Shown: positions 45,967-59,650, counted from the stretch's first letter. The stretch is 64,000 nucleotides of DNA from Tamarix chinensis (GCA_030549775.1 CM060172.1:126965122-127029121), one strand, 5' to 3'. The notes: a model not told the origin generated them from the sequence alone. A program made the numbers and translations.

Positions 45967-48900
45967 TAGAGGTGGCAATTGGTTCGGGTTCGGGTCGGGT
46001 CATTTATCGAATCAGGTTATTTCGGGTCATTTGACTTTTACGGGTCGGGTGCGGGTCATTTTGGGTTCGGGTCAATTTGTCGGGTCGGGTCGATTTGGAG
46101 TCTGGTCATTTCAGTTTCGGATTATTTCAGGTCAATTTGTCTGGTTGGGTCAGTTCCGGATCTGGTCATTTCGGGTTAATTTGTCGGGTCGGGTCGGGTT
46201 CGGGTTAAAAAAATTTAGATTCGGATCATTTTGAGTTAATTTGACTGGTAGGGTCGGGTTGGTTTTGGGTCATTTTCTAGTTCACATGAGTAGGTGGCTT
46301 CGGCTCGTTCAGGTCATTTCATATAATATGACGGATTAGTCCTGTTGTGTCCGAGTTGTTTCAAGTTAAGTTGATAGGTGGGGTCATTTCATATAATTTG
46401 ACGGGTTGGATTCGATTAGTTACGGGTTAACTTAATGGGTCGTGTTGAGTTTTGACAGGTTGACTCATATTCGAGTCCAGGCAATTAACATTTCATAAAT
46501 CGTAAATATCAGAGACAGACAATCATAAGATTAATATTGCAGATAAAAGAATTAAAAATATTAAATGCGCTTCATTTTCGCAAATAAATAGTAAAGATAT
46601 TTATAAATTTTAATAATAAAAAATATTGCGCTTTGAATCAAACAAAGATATTTATCATTGATTATAATTTATTTGATAACTTAAAATATTTAATTACTTA
46701 AAAAAGATAATTTTATAAAATAAAGATGATCAAAACAAGACTATACAACATATAATTATTATTTATTACATTGTATATATTAGATACAATCATAAAATTA
46801 CTAGTAAAGATAAATGAAATAATAATATTATATGTATGTTATTTTTACAAAGGTAAATAATAAAGATATTTATAAGTTTTAACAATATTATATTTGATTT
46901 CTTAAAATATTTCTAAATTTTACAAGTAAAAATATTAGATGTTTATCGTATATTATATTTAATTGATTACTTAAAATATTTGATTACTTTAAAAAAGATA
47001 ATTTTATAAAATAAAGGTGAGTATAACAAGAATGTACAATGTATAATTATCATTTGTTGCATTGTATATATTAAATACAATCATAAGATTACTATTAATG
47101 ATAAATAAAATAAGAATATTATATGTGTTTTATTTTTACAAGGTAAATAAAATAATATATATTTATAAGTTTTAATAGTATTATATTTGATTACTTTAAA
47201 TATTTATAAATTTTACAAGTAAAAATATTAGATGTTTATCATATATTATATTTATTTGATTGCTTAAAATATTTAATTACTTAAAAAAAGATAATTTTAT
47301 AAAATAAAGGTGAGCATAACAAGAATATACAATGTATAGTTATCATTTATTACATTGTAAATATTAGACACAATCATAACATTAGTAGTAAAGATAAATG
47401 AAATAAGAATATTATATGTGTTTTATTTATACAAAGATAAATAAGATATATATATATATATATGTTTTAATAGTATTATATTTGATTACTTAAAAAAAGA
47501 TAATTTTATAAAATAAAGGTGAGCATAACAAGAATATATAATATATAATAATCATTTATTACATTGTATATATTAAATACAATCATAAGATTACTAATAA
47601 CGATAAATAAAATAAGAATACTATATGCGTTTTATTGTTACAAGGTAAATAAAATAAAAAATATATATATTTATAAGTTTTAACAGTATTATATTTGATT
47701 ACTTTAAATATTTTAATTAAAAAAACTATACCAATAATTTAATTTTAAAAAAACTAACAAAAATAGTTCGACTAGTTTAATATTTATTTAGAGCATCTGG
47801 TGTAAGAAAATATATTCTAATTTTAAATTCACCAACTTTAAATTTAGAATTGTGGTTATGGGAAAAAAAATTTACCCACAAATTCTGTGTGCTTAAAAAA
47901 TTTCGAGTTCTCAATCCATGCTTGCAGTACGTGGACCACAAGTGCTACTCGTGACTGGTGCATATTGAAGTTGATTTTTGATACTTTCTAATATATATAT
48001 ATATATATATATAACACAGTTAATATTAACAGTAAAAAAAATTTACATACAAAAGTATTATTTTTTATCCAATAATTTTTATATCATTTATTCTATCTTT
48101 TTTTTTCATATTCATTTCTCTACATAATTTATCTTATTAATTTCTCTTTTTGTATTTATTTTATTAATTTCTCTACTTATATTTATTTTATTAATGTTAT
48201 TATATTTATATTTTTATCATAATATTTTTAATAATTATATTATATTTGTATTTTTATTGTAATATTTTTATTAATTATTATTATTATAGTAAAAAAAAAT
48301 ATAATAAGTTATTTTAAACATAATTTAAATTAAATATTAATTTTATATATTTTCATAAATTATTAATTATTATATATAAATTGATATAAATTAAAAATTA
48401 AATAATGTAAAATATAAATAATTAATATTATAATTAATAAAAATAATTAGATATTGTAAATTTAAAATTGATGAACGTAGAATACTAAATTATATTTAAA
48501 TTATATTAATAACTTAAAAGAAAAAATATAACTAAAACTTTAAATTTAGGGTTGTAACGTGAGATACTCTTGATACGGGGTATAGTTATTACTTGTTGGA
48601 TTTTGTGGGTGATAACTAATAAAGGATACTATTATGCTCTTCTTTTAAAAGTTTTTTCAAATAGGTGGATCAGTAGATGTAATAGAACACTTTTTGAAAA
48701 TTATTTTACAGGCTTACAACCGAATGTTTGCCTTTTTTATTTTTATTTTATATTTATTAATAATATATCTTATTAGGATATCATTAATAAATAAGAATGT
48801 CTAGGGTAAATTTATGAAAAATAAGTACAATTTATAAAATACTATATTTTTAAAAGCTTTAAATTAATAATAAAATATGTATAATTTATTATTATTATAA

Positions 48901-49165
48901 TCTATTTTGATGTCTGATTAGGTTAATGTTGGATCAGATTGGGTGAATGTTGGGTCGGGTCGGGTTGAAGCGGGTCGGGTCACTATCAGGTCGGGTCAAT
49001 GACAGGTCATGGGTTGGGATCGGGTCGGGTTTATTTTTATCGGGTCAGTGCTGGGTGGGTTAATGTAGGATCGGGTCGGGTTGTTAAATTTTTTGGGTCA
49101 TATCGGGTCGGATTTCGCTCGGGTCGGATCGGGTTAGCGGGTCGGTTCAATTTTTGCCAGCTCTA
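45967..49165 (+). mobile_element. Non-autonomous hAT element, 3199 bp, 8-bp target duplication
   Basis: The left end TAGAGGTGGCAATTGG and the right end CAATTTTTGCCAGCTCTA are inverted repeats of hAT type. They are flanked by CTCACTAT (45959-45966) and CTCACCAT (49166-49173), an 8-bp duplication with one change. Both ends carry dense GGGTCGGGTTCGGGT-like words (45980-46470 and 48920-49150). The interior (46500-47700) is a degenerate tandem array, with no transposase. Relatives are at 18120-19475 and probably 31900-33360. Confidence 0.87.
46500..47720. repeat. Degenerate tandem array inside the hAT element
   Basis: Four to five units of roughly 250-300 bases. Each has GATAATTTTATAAAATAAAG, ATTATCATTTATTACATTGT and ACAATCATAAGATTACTA. 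Inverse relatives fill 18130-19130. Confidence 0.7.
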
Positions 49166-49173
49166 CTCACCAT

Positions 49174-51263
49174 TCTTCCCAAGCCCTTTTCTCTCTTTTC
49201 TTCTGCCCGAGCCTCCCCTTTTTTTTTTCTCTCAGGCCTGTGCTTGTCATTCTTATCTCTTCTTCATGCCATTTCCTCTTCTGCCAGGCCTTGTCTTTGT
49301 TTCTCAATTTTTATTTTCCATGGCCCATCATCCCATTGCTATCTACTATTCCTTTTTTTTTCTTTTTTCTTTTTAATTTTACCTATAAAATAAAATTAAT
49401 AAATAATCTCATAACTTAATTCCATTAATTTTATGTCATCTTAGCTAAATAATATTATTATCACTTAAATATAAAATTATAATTAACCTCATATATTATT
49501 TAAATAAAAGGCCAAAAAATAAGATAAAAATGATATAAAATATGTATTTATCAATTCCGCACACTTATTTGTTTCCTTTCCTCAATCAAGACATAATTCT
49601 TAAAAAAATATATAATTAAGTAGCTTCTTTTATAGGTCTCACTATTACTCTCAATATATTGAACAAGTCTTTCAAATCCATGTGTCATTCTTAGAGGATG
49701 AATAAAGTCGTATGAAAATTTCACTCATGATAGAACTACAAAATCACACATAATTAAAATAGAAAAGAAAAAAATATACCTCTAACACCTTTAAATAATG
49801 TTGTCTTAGAATATTTTACTTTTATAACACCAAAATTAATATTCAACTAAGATTCAGCATTGGAAAATTTAAAGGGTTACTTTCAACATATAGTTCATAT
49901 ATAAATATGACAAATATTGATGAAAATATACCACACCTTAATTACATCAAAGACCCATCATCACTAAGAATAACCTCTATTTTTCTCTCTCTGATATTTA
50001 TTGCTATACTTGTATAAAAATACTCAGATATATGAGATAAACTGATAAAATAAGAAGAAACTTACATATATCAACAAAAAAAATTCTCATATTTTATAGA
50101 TAAAAATCTCATAAAAGATATACCACACATACATCCCTAGCGGTGGTAGATTAAAAAGTTGTATATCCTAGAAACCCATACCCCCTTTTTAATGCGCTTG
50201 GGGTCTTGAACCTTCCGAATTGAGGCAATAAAATTATGGTTAATTCCTAAAGGGATATCAACCCTATTAACTATTAAGGATGTCCGTAACCTGCTTAACA
50301 ATGCCCGTGCCAACAATATGCCAGAATTTCTGAAAATAAAAATAAAAATAATGCACACCAACCGTCGGGCTCCGGAGACTTCGTCGGATGCATCTGAAAC
50401 ACGATTTGCTTGATTTTCTCTCCCCGTGAGAGGCTCCATCAACTCTATGTTCATTCATATCAGCCGTGACTCTTCTCCTTAAACCTATGAAATAATGAAA
50501 TCATCAGTGATCCTCAGCTGGGAGCATGCAAATGAGTTCATAATTAAAAATAATCATTTGCGATCGACTCCATTTATTTCTCATTAGTTCTCCTGCAACC
50601 AATGCTAGCTATCGAGTCGTCCCCTACCTCGTCGTCTTGCACTTGCTCTCCGGTGAAAGAACTTGTCTATCATTACGATCTCCTTCACGAATATTCTCCC
50701 CTTTAGCACGCGGCTGCTAAATAAGTTCTTCCTGTCTAAGCTTTTCGTCATTTGATCAAAGCCACTTTTTTGGCTCTTCAAGCTACGCACTGATTAGTCA
50801 ATCCAGGGCCATTCAATTTAGATATTCGCTGCCGAAACTCCTTCCAACTCAGTAAGAACTCTTCCAAACAACTCGATCCTAGGCTTTTAACCGTGCAGCA
50901 CAACTATCCTTTTTCAACACTCCTTCACTCGCACCCAGATTTACTACAAGATATAAAGTTAAATAGTATAATTTTAGAATATTAAATAGAATAATTATAA
51001 AATTATCTTATTATAAATGATCAAATAGAAAAATTAAAATTTCTCCTGATTGATTTTAACAAATAGAATAATATAAAATATCCCCTATTTAATCCAATCT
51101 AATAGAAAAAGGAATTTTTTTTCCTATTTGATCATAAAAAATAGTACAATAATAAAATTCCCCCTTTATTCATAATAATTAGTGTAATGAGAAATTTTTT
51201 TCCCATTTGACACTGTCTAAGAGAACAATATATTAAAATACCCATATTAGATTCTATCTAACA
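49174..51263. other. Unassigned region between hAT element and TRIM
   Basis: A CT-rich stretch (49174-49370) continues the one before the hAT insertion (45750-45960). 49400-50130 is AT-rich. 50130-50940 is less AT-rich and contains 60- to 105-codon frames on the - strand (50137-50454 and 50605-50790, the latter basic with RRASARRRGRGR). No family is recognised, and adjoining frames carry stops, so no gene is called. Confidence 0.4.
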
Positions 51264-51277
51264 AGAGATTAAATAAT

Positions 51278-51475
51278 AATCCTAGTAGTAGTAGTAGAAG
51301 CAGGAGTAGGAGCAATAGCAGTAGTAGAAGCAGGAGTAGGAGCAACAGCAGTAGGAGCGGTAGTAGAAAGAGTAGGAGAAGGAGGAGGAGGGGCAGTAGG
51401 AGCAGCAGCTGGAGTAGTAGGAGGAGGAGTAGGTGGAGGAGTAGTAGGATGAGTAGTAGTAGTAGTAGTAATTTC
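51278..51475. repeat. Compound trinucleotide minisatellite (AGT/AGG/AGC)
   Basis: About 200 bases of AGT, AGG, AGC and GGA triplets. A longer phrase starting AGTAGTAGAAGCAGGAGTAG recurs within it. On the - strand it reads as a Thr/Pro/Ala-rich low-complexity frame, which is not evidence for a protein. Confidence 0.85.
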
Positions 51476-51572
51476 TAACCTAACCATCCATATCCCATTC
51501 CCTTCCCCATTTCTTCATTTAGTCATTTTTGTCATTTCCTAACGTTCTTATGTTTCTAATTTTCATAAACTA

Positions 51573-52279
51573 TGATATCCCAAATTGAACAGAGTATTAT
51601 AAGAATTAATCTGGCTACATATATCAACACGGTATACCATCTTTTTAACAATTCCATTCTAAGAACTCTATGGTTAAACATGTTGGTCGTGGAACACTTT
51701 TTAGGATGGGTGACATTCTTGAAAAGTTTCAAAAAAATTCTGAAAATTTCTCAAAAAGCGCACGAGTCGCAAAAAAAAACGTGCTAAAAGAACTCTTATT
51801 GATTTCTAAGGTCTGATCAATCTAATAAAAGCACTCCAAGGTAGCTCGTATGATCATATCAACACAAGGTGTTACAAATAATATTAGAGCAAAACCTCGA
51901 TCGCGATCTGAATTTGAATGAACTAGTTAGTCACATAGTAGGATAATTCTTGGGATAAAAAATATATTGATACAGTTAATGGTTGAGGCGCAACGAAGAC
52001 GTTGACTTTTTTGAGTGAGGGTAAATGTAATACCCCAAATTGAACAGAGTATTATGAGGATTAATCTTACTACTTATAACAATACAACATACCATCCTTT
52101 TGGTAATTTCATCCTAAGAACTCCACAGTTAAACATGATGGCCATGGAAAAAATTTCAAGAAGCATATGAGTGGGAAAAAAGCTTGCTAAAAGGACTCTT
52201 GTTGATCTGTAGGGTCAGCCAATCAATCTAAAAGTACTCTAGGGTAGCCCTCGTGTTCATATTGACTCAGGGTGTTATA
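51573..52279 (+). mobile_element. TRIM (terminal-repeat retrotransposon in miniature), 707 bp
   Basis: Two related direct repeats: LTR 1 at 51573-51876 (TGATATCCCAAATTGAACAG to GGTGTTACA) and LTR 2 at 52026-52279 (TGTAATACCCCAAATTGAAC to GGTGTTATA). Two bases after LTR 1 is TAATATTAGAGC, which matches the usual initiator-tRNA-Met primer site TGGTATCAGAGC at 9 of 12 positions. Just before LTR 2 is a purine-rich GAGTGAGGGTAAA. The internal part is only 149 bp. TAAACTA occurs immediately on both sides (51566-51572 and 52280-52286). No coding capacity, as in TRIMs. Confidence 0.8.
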
Positions 52280-52284
52280 TAAAC

Positions 52285-54144
52285 TATAACACCCTTAAAA
52301 TTTACTACTGAACAATTTCATTTCATTAAAATAATTAACGGAAGTAAAATAACAAAATTGTGAATTATGGGGACTGGTTCACTCCTACCACTCTAGTACC
52401 AAGTGCTAAGGCTAAAAGAGAAAAATACAACTTACTAGAAATTCAAACCATAATTAAATCAAAGTATCGTGTTAAACAATTTAGAAGAATAGAATCCACC
52501 AATGGTGGCTACAAAACAATGATTACATTGAAACCAGGAATTTAGAAGAGAAAGAGTACAACCCTAGGATTTTTTGGATAGTTCCTTACGCTCTTTCCAT
52601 GGAGCCCACTTGAATAACACTTGAAAGGGACCTGCAAGGGACACTGCTCATTGAATAGGTAGGGGGCCCACGAATGGAACCTTTAGTACTACGGTATTGA
52701 GTAACCCTTTAAAACACATTTAACAGTAGGCCCGCAATGTAACACATGATACACCACTATTTTCATACATAATGGCATGTGTAAACATAATATTCACATC
52801 CATAAATTCACATATTTAACAAGTCAATCAGATATTAATGGTGTATACATAATATTTACTTTCATACATTCGCATACTTAACAAGTCAATCAAATATTAA
52901 TAGGTCATAATGAACAATCAATACTTTTAGGGCCTTAAAGCCATTAGTCCATCATTACTCAATCATCTCTCAGATTTTATATCCATATGAGTGGGAGAAC
53001 CCCACTATCATTCGCTGGTGGACCGGTTAAGCAAGGAAAAATGCTCCTGGCCACTATCATTCGCCGGTGGACTGGTCATGCAAGGCAAAACGCTCCTGGC
53101 CACTATTATTTGCCGGTGGACTGGTTTGGTGGCGACTCATATGGTGTTCCATTGTAAGTACTTAGTATATTTTTTGTCTTATCATTATTATGTTTGGTTT
53201 GTTGAGCACAAAATCCCTCACTATTATAGCTGGTAGAATATAAATCATGCAAGGCAAAACGCTCCTGACCACTATTATTCGCCGGTGGACCGGTCTGGGT
53301 CTGGTTCAACAATCTTCCCCTTTAAGTGATTAGTATCTTATTCAAAAGTATCTCACCCTTGACATGTGTGTTACCGACCTCTACTTCTATTCTCTCGAGA
53401 GGGCCCGTCCCATATCTTGAGACCTTTGCGCCTCTTATCACACCCTGAAATCCATTGCCCTTTACATTTACTCATAATGAAAACCCAACTCCTAAGGGTA
53501 TGGGTTAAGGCCCATTACCTTATGACATTCAAATTCTCTCACTACTACTCTCTAGGGTTTTCCTTTGAAACCCTAATCGGACCTATATGGCCCAACCTTT
53601 CTTTTATCGTCCAACACCTCATCTCATTTAGATTCGACCGAAAGCCCATCATTCTACTCACCAATTATACATGTGACCGTAAAACCCTAGTTGGCTGCTC
53701 AAACCCTAACACCTTTCTTATGTAAGGATCATCCCATGCAAACCCTAGAAATCTCCCATGCAAGAGTTGCATCACTCATTCATTTTGATCATAATCTCCT
53801 TTTATTTTCCCCTCATGCATCATAATAAGGTCAATCTCATGTTCCCCTAGTCAACTCACTTCCCATTTGTTCCTTTTTATACTTTCACCCCATATGCTAT
53901 TATTAAACATCCTAGCATGCATGTCCTAGAGGGTCACCTTGCATAACATTATACGCACAACATATACAATCATCATCCACATACTATAAGGAAGTCACAT
54001 AAACGTACATCCACTCCAAGTTGCGCTACAAATGATTAATCATTAAGCATAAAGTACATAATATAGCATAACACATGGCACACAAGGCATGTAACCCACA
54101 TATAGTTGTTCTTCGCCACATCCTTAATCGGTTTAGGTTACCAA
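52285..54144 (+). mobile_element. Long-LTR family member, third copy (left part)
   Basis: Starts TATAACACCCTTAAAATTTA, a mutated form of the TGTAACACCCCC terminus, and carries ATTCGCCGGTGGAC repeats at 52980-53320 as in the copies at 5568 and 56603. It is cut on the right by the CACTA end at 54145. Open frames of 60-120 codons inside show no domain. Confidence 0.6.
52990..53320. repeat. Tandem CCGGTGGA repeats
   Basis: Five or so units of CACTATCATTCGCCGGTGGA, then GGTCATGCAAGGCAAAACGC and CTCCTGGC, about 55 bases apart. Same repeat type as 57470-58040. Confidence 0.8.
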
Positions 54145-54320
54145 CACTACAACAAACTGGCACATTAACGACCAATTTAGCGTCCAATTTTTTTTGGTCG
54201 CTATTGATATATTATTAACAGCCACCATTAAAAGTCGTTGTTATTGGTATATCTATTACAACTAATATAATTTTTGGTCGTTAATCATTAATTTATTGGT
54301 CGCTAAAGTTGTTTAAGTCT

Positions 54321-54331
<11 letters not shown>

Positions 54332-54367
<36 letters not shown>
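54332..54367. repeat. (TA)n(TG)n microsatellite
   Basis: A TA run followed by about 14 TG units just inside the CACTA 3 left end. Confidence 0.95.
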
Positions 54368-54370
<3 letters not shown>

Positions 54371-54479
54371 ATAATAAAAAATTTTCAAATTTTTAAAATC
54401 CAAAAAAAATGTGATGAAAAAAAACACTTAAACCCCCTTGAATCCTTAAAATTTCAAAAAAAAAAACCTAAAATCTCGC

Positions 54480-55370
54480 CCCAGCTCCCCAGCCCCCCAG
54501 CCCCATGCCTTATTTTCAGTTCTGCCTTTCGAGTTTCGACCAAACAGTTGCTGCCTTACCCCCGACCCCTTTCCCCTGCCTCTTCCTGCTCTGTATCTTT
54601 AACCCAAGCCGCACCACCACACCAGCCACTACTACTGAAGCACACCACCAGCCCTCCTCTCGTCCCTGTCATCCTCCAGCGCAACAACAGCAAGCATTAG
54701 CATCAGCAGCGAGCATCAGTAGCAGCCGCCAGCAATGCACGAAGGCAGCAGCAACGCGCCACCACCCGTCAGCCTCCAGAGCCGCTCGACACCGTCGAGT
54801 GGTCCTTGGCCGACAGCAAAGCTCCAGCACCCCTCATCATCTCCAATTTTGCAGCAATTCGTTTGGTATAAATACTCAAACCCTAACTTCAGTTTTGATT
54901 AATTTTAAATGAATTAAATTATAATAAGATAAATTAGTTGTTTAATTATATATATATATGTGATGTATGAGTGATTTGGAATGGTTAATTGTATTGGTTG
55001 TAGTTGATTTGTAAAAATTGAATTTGTGACTCGGTTATATCCGAATTTGTCGGTTTTATCAGATTAAGCTATTTTAGATAAATTGAATTCACAATATGCT
55101 TTAAAATATATCTAATTTCATTTTAGAACTATCAATTTGAAAATTTTGTGCAAAATTAATCGAAATTGGATTCTTAGGTCAAAATTCTTGCGGATTTAAA
55201 TTAGATTGTGTAATCGAGTTATTTTATTCAATTGTTTATATAATTTGCATTAGATTTTGTTTAATTTCATTGTCGATCCGTCAATTTAAATATTTAGCAA
55301 GATTTGAGCAGCTTTGTAGTCAAGGCTAAAAAACCCTAATTATATTAAATTGAATCTTTTCTTTATTGTT
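54480..55370 (-). repeat. Inverse copy of the long-LTR 150-bp repeats and GC-rich block
   Basis: Read on the - strand this matches 59280-60160. From about 55370 down come units with AAAATCAATTGA-like and AATCCGCAAGAATTTTGACC words, then TATACCAAACGAATTGCTGC (about 54870), then a C-rich/G-rich block to 54480. The + strand open frames here (54338-54912) are compositional. Its orientation is opposite to the copy at 56603-61046. Confidence 0.6.
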
Positions 55371-56602
55371 TTAATCAATTGAGTATACAATATATGTTAT
55401 CTTGATTGCCATGGCATAAGAATATGAGTTGTGGGTGTGTACAACTTAATGTGGTGGTATTGTTTTGGTTGGTCCACATAATATGTTTTGCATTAACTTA
55501 AAACACTATAGTGACATGGATGTAATGTTTAGTATAGATAATATGTGACTAAGTTTGGTGTAAGCTTAAAAAATTGTCATTATGTGGATAATATATATTT
55601 TGTGTCAGTAGAAAAAAAGTTATAATTTGATAAGTTAGTGTAAGCTAGAACCTACTTTTGATAATTAATTTAATTTCATCTTAAAATAGTGTTGGTAACA
55701 ATTATTTAAGGTCTAAGTATTTGGGTATACATATGATGAGGATGATATATGGAGGAATCAGTATAAATTAACAAAATTCTTAGGGGTGTATTAGGGATTT
55801 TACTACTATAAAGGGAATCCTTAAATCTTTTATTGTAATCTATGGATATTTTTTGCTTATGTGTCTTATAGTACATATATATGAAAGCATGATAAATACA
55901 ATTATTAAGTTCATGAGATAGATATGTCTTCTTCATATATGAAATGTTTTTAAGTGTATATAAAGGTTATATCTTACTAAGTACCTTACTATACAGATGC
56001 ATTTGTGGATTTGTATTGACTTTGGCTTATTTGGAGTAGTTAGTGATGTTTTTCAAGTTGTAAAATTTTTGTTAAAGCTCTTGATTGGGAGAGTGATGAT
56101 AGCCTAGGCTTGTTGAATTTTAATTTCCTTAACTACTTGCTCATTTATCTATGTTCTTTCTCTCCATTATATACAATTATATTCATCACTGCCCTATCAT
56201 TATCTTATTTATTAAAGGTTTTATTATTGTAAAATTTTGGATCTACTACACTTAGCCTTGCATGGGGCATTGAATTAGGTGAATGATCACACCTCTCTTC
56301 ATGTTTTATGCAGTAATTTCACCTCCATTCCCTTATTTTTCTTCCTCATGTATCATTAGAACAAAATTTTTAATTATGGGAAAAAGGTCTTGATGTGGTT
56401 TTATGAAAGTAAATGGAAGGTTGGATCAAATATTGTATGAGAAACTATCACCCACGAATTAATGCAAAAGAAACGAAGGTTGTATCTCATTTGGTACTAC
56501 TTTCTCCCTGGCATGATCCATTCCCTTTAGGTTTATGTTGTCTTCATAAATTATATAGCAATAGTCTTGGTGTATGATTACTCTATTTTTGTCTGCTATG
56601 CC
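55371..56602. other. Unassigned sequence, possibly captured gene intron
   Basis: No exon recognised. The sequence has the T-rich look of plant intron or intergenic DNA and directly precedes the LTR insertion. The sequence continues on the other side at 61047. Confidence 0.35.
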
Positions 56603-57469
56603 TGTAACACCCCCAAAATTCACTCCTAAAATTTTTTTTGAAAGAATAAAGCGGAAGCTAGAAGTGAATCTGGGGAATGTTATCGCCACATCTAACACAA
56701 GATAAATGTCCACCATCTATATCATGCTAGATGCAAGACTAAAACCCGTCAAACAGAATTTCAAACATCCATGTCGTAAGGATAAACTCCCACAAGGAGA
56801 TATCTACAGGCAGATGGCAAGTGAATAAATTCACTAAATAAAATCATCGCTGAATTAATCAGCGGAACCTGTGAAATAAATCCGAATTTTAAAAGCTTAT
56901 CAGAGTACGAGAAATTGAAAGTTAATTACAACACTCTTGAATTTTAAATACAATACTTGAAACTTCCAAACACAAATACAATTAAACCAGAAAACTTCCG
57001 ACGGATCAAATTCCGGATTGCCTACTCTCTCAAGCCAAGTCTTCCACCCAAATACAATATCTGAACTCAAACCTTCACAAGAAGTCTGCTCCCCACCATC
57101 AGTGGATCATCACAGGACCCATTCAATCAAGGTAGCATCAGTACGGGTCCAGTACTGAGTAAATCAAGACTACTCAACTTATGGAAGGAAACATGAGACA
57201 TATAAGATATGAAAGACTCTAGCTTACAATTCTCATGCTCAATTATATGTATGATACATGCACCATTACACTCATACGGTAATTCAGGCTCAATTATACA
57301 CTTATTACATACATTAAAACATAGGATCACGGATTCATACTTATGAGTACATTACTCAACATGGCAACACATAAGATACCAGCGTACAAGAAATCACAAT
57401 CACATGCTAAGCAACACCAATCCAACAATCCAATGATATCATTACTACATCCGATTTTATTTATTTACG

Positions 57470-58045
57470 ATGAGTTCAGGGACCCCACTATTCTTAAACC
57501 GATGGAACAGTCTGAAGCACCTCTCGAGGAAAACACACCCGAGCCACTATTATCATCCGGTGGAACGGATCCTACACCTCTCAGGGAAAAATGCTCCTGA
57601 GCCACTATTCTGAACCGGTGGAACGGCTTGAAGCACCTCTCAGGGACAAGACACCTGAGCCACTATTATCGTCTGGTGGAACGGACCCTACACCTGGTCC
57701 TGACTCACGTAATCTTTCACTTTAAATAATTATTGTCTTATCCATTACTTAACTCATATCATATTCTTGTTCACGATGAGTATAGGGCCCCACTATTCTT
57801 AATCCGGTGGAACGGACTGAAGCACCTCTCAGGGAAAAGTCACCTGAGCCACTATTATCGTCCGGTGGAACAGACTCTACACCTCTCAGGGCAAAACGCT
57901 CCCGAGCCACTATTCTGAACCGGTGGATCGGCTTGAAGCACCTCTCGGGGACAACACACCCGAGCCACTATTATCGTCCGGTGGAACGGACCCTACACCT
58001 CGGCCCAACTCACGTGATCTTCCACTTTAAATGATTAGTATCTTA
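57470..58045. repeat. CCGGTGGAACGG tandem repeats with 305-bp higher order
   Basis: Units of about 55 bases (GAGCCACTATT, then CCGGTGGAACGG, then CACCTCTCAGGG). A larger unit starting GATGAG-TAGGGCCCCACTATT-like text begins at 57470 and again at 57775. Confidence 0.8.
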
Positions 58046-58679
58046 TTCAATGATTTTAGCCGACCGTAAACCAAGCCCACATAAATAATTCCATGGCATA
58101 AAGATACAGCATAGAGTATCAAATAGTTTCAAATCCGTACTCAACCATTCACATACTCAAATACATACCATATTCAACGTCATACTAACATACATTGGTA
58201 TTGGGGCTATGAACTCATACATACATAAAATTACCACACAGAAAACAGCATACACTGGACAAGATTAAATGATCAATAAGCATAGTCATCACCTTCCACT
58301 CGGAACAAAAATACATCCAGATTCTATCATAAGTAAAGGTAAGTAATGACTTACCTAAATCCGAAGCTAGCTAAGCAAATTGAGAAAGAGGGAGAGCTAT
58401 CGAAGGCTCAACGATCCACGAGAAACTTTTCCTAGATCGCCGATAGAAATTGGAACTAAGTTAGAAACTATCTTATCAATTAATAATTCACATATTCAAA
58501 TTAAATAAACACAAACGGATACAAACGATCTTTCTTGGAAAACGTGTCCAAAACTCAGGACTCAAGAGCATAGCTCTATTAAGATTTAAGATTAAAATAT
58601 AAATCAAATGATTTAAAACCCAAAGACAGAAATCGATTATATAAAAGACACAACACAATCAAATTTATAAAACCATCCC

Positions 58680-59650
58680 CGAAGATTAGGGTTTTTAATG
58701 CCTAAACTATGAATCCATCAAATCATTTCAATTACCTCAAATTGATAGTTTTAAAACACAATTAAACTAATTTTAGATAAATCTAGATAATCAATTTCAA
58801 CAAAACAATCTTCCGATTAACCATTTCAAGACGATCCATTTTCAAAATTAGGGTTTTAAAGCCCACGACACAAACTTAGGTAATTCAAATCAATTAATTC
58901 CAATTAAAGGTATTGAATACAATTAGGATCATTTCCACTACTTCTATAAATTTAATTTTAGAAAAACAACTATACAAATAACATATTTCATAATCTCACT
59001 TGAAATCTAGGGTTTTAGGCCCGAAAATACAATTCGGTTGAATTCTATTAATTTAATCAAATTGAATATTTAGAAATGCAATTAAACACATTTTATAACA
59101 TATCATATAATCAATTGATCAAAACTGCTAAAAGAAATACCCAATTTAGCACAATTAGGGTTTTTGAGCCCGGAACGCAAATCCGATCAATTCTTGCTAA
59201 AATATATAAATTGACGGTTCGGAAATGTAATTAAATATATTCTAATATAAATTGTATAGTCAATTGAATAAAACAACCCGATTACATAATCCAATTTAGA
59301 CCGCAAGAGTTTTGACCTAAAAATCCAATTCCGATTAATTACGCACAATTTTTCCAAATCAACACTTCCAATATGAAATTAAATACGTTTCAAACGATAT
59401 TGTAAAATCAATTGAGCGAAACGACTCAATTACGCGACTTAATTTTGTTACCAAAGAATTTTGACCTAGGAATCGAATTCCGATTGATTCCGCATAAATT
59501 TCTCAAATTGACGGTTCCAACATGAAATTAAATACATTAAAAAAACATATTGTAAAATCAATTTATCCAGAATCGCCAAATCGGACGGATTCGAAAATTT
59601 TGGGCATAACCCGGCCTAAAATTCAATTTTCCAAATTTTCAACACAAACC
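58680..59650. repeat. Diverged tandem repeats, period 148-161 bp, in the solo LTR
   Basis: At least six units. The phrase AAATTGACGGTT plus GAAATGTAATTAAATA, or its variants, recurs near 58741, 58902, 59062, 59211, 59361 and 59509. Each unit also has a TAGGGTTTTTGAGCCCG or TTTTGACCTAGGAATCG part. The spacing tightens from 160 to about 149 towards the right. Confidence 0.75.

Noticed and set aside
45744..46234. Frames over 100 codons around 45.8-46.2 kb
   Set aside because: Produced by CT-rich DNA and GGGTCGGG repeats of the hAT end.
50605..50790. Basic 61-codon frame resembling part of a retroelement protein
   Set aside because: Too short, no diagnostic residues, and adjoining frames have stops; left unassigned.
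51269..51487. Thr/Pro/Ala-rich protein on the - strand
   Set aside because: A translation of a trinucleotide minisatellite with no flanking exon signals.
54338..54912. Frames of 120-135 codons rich in Pro, Thr and Ser
   Set aside because: Inverse copy of the same GC-rich LTR block; composition explains the lack of stops.
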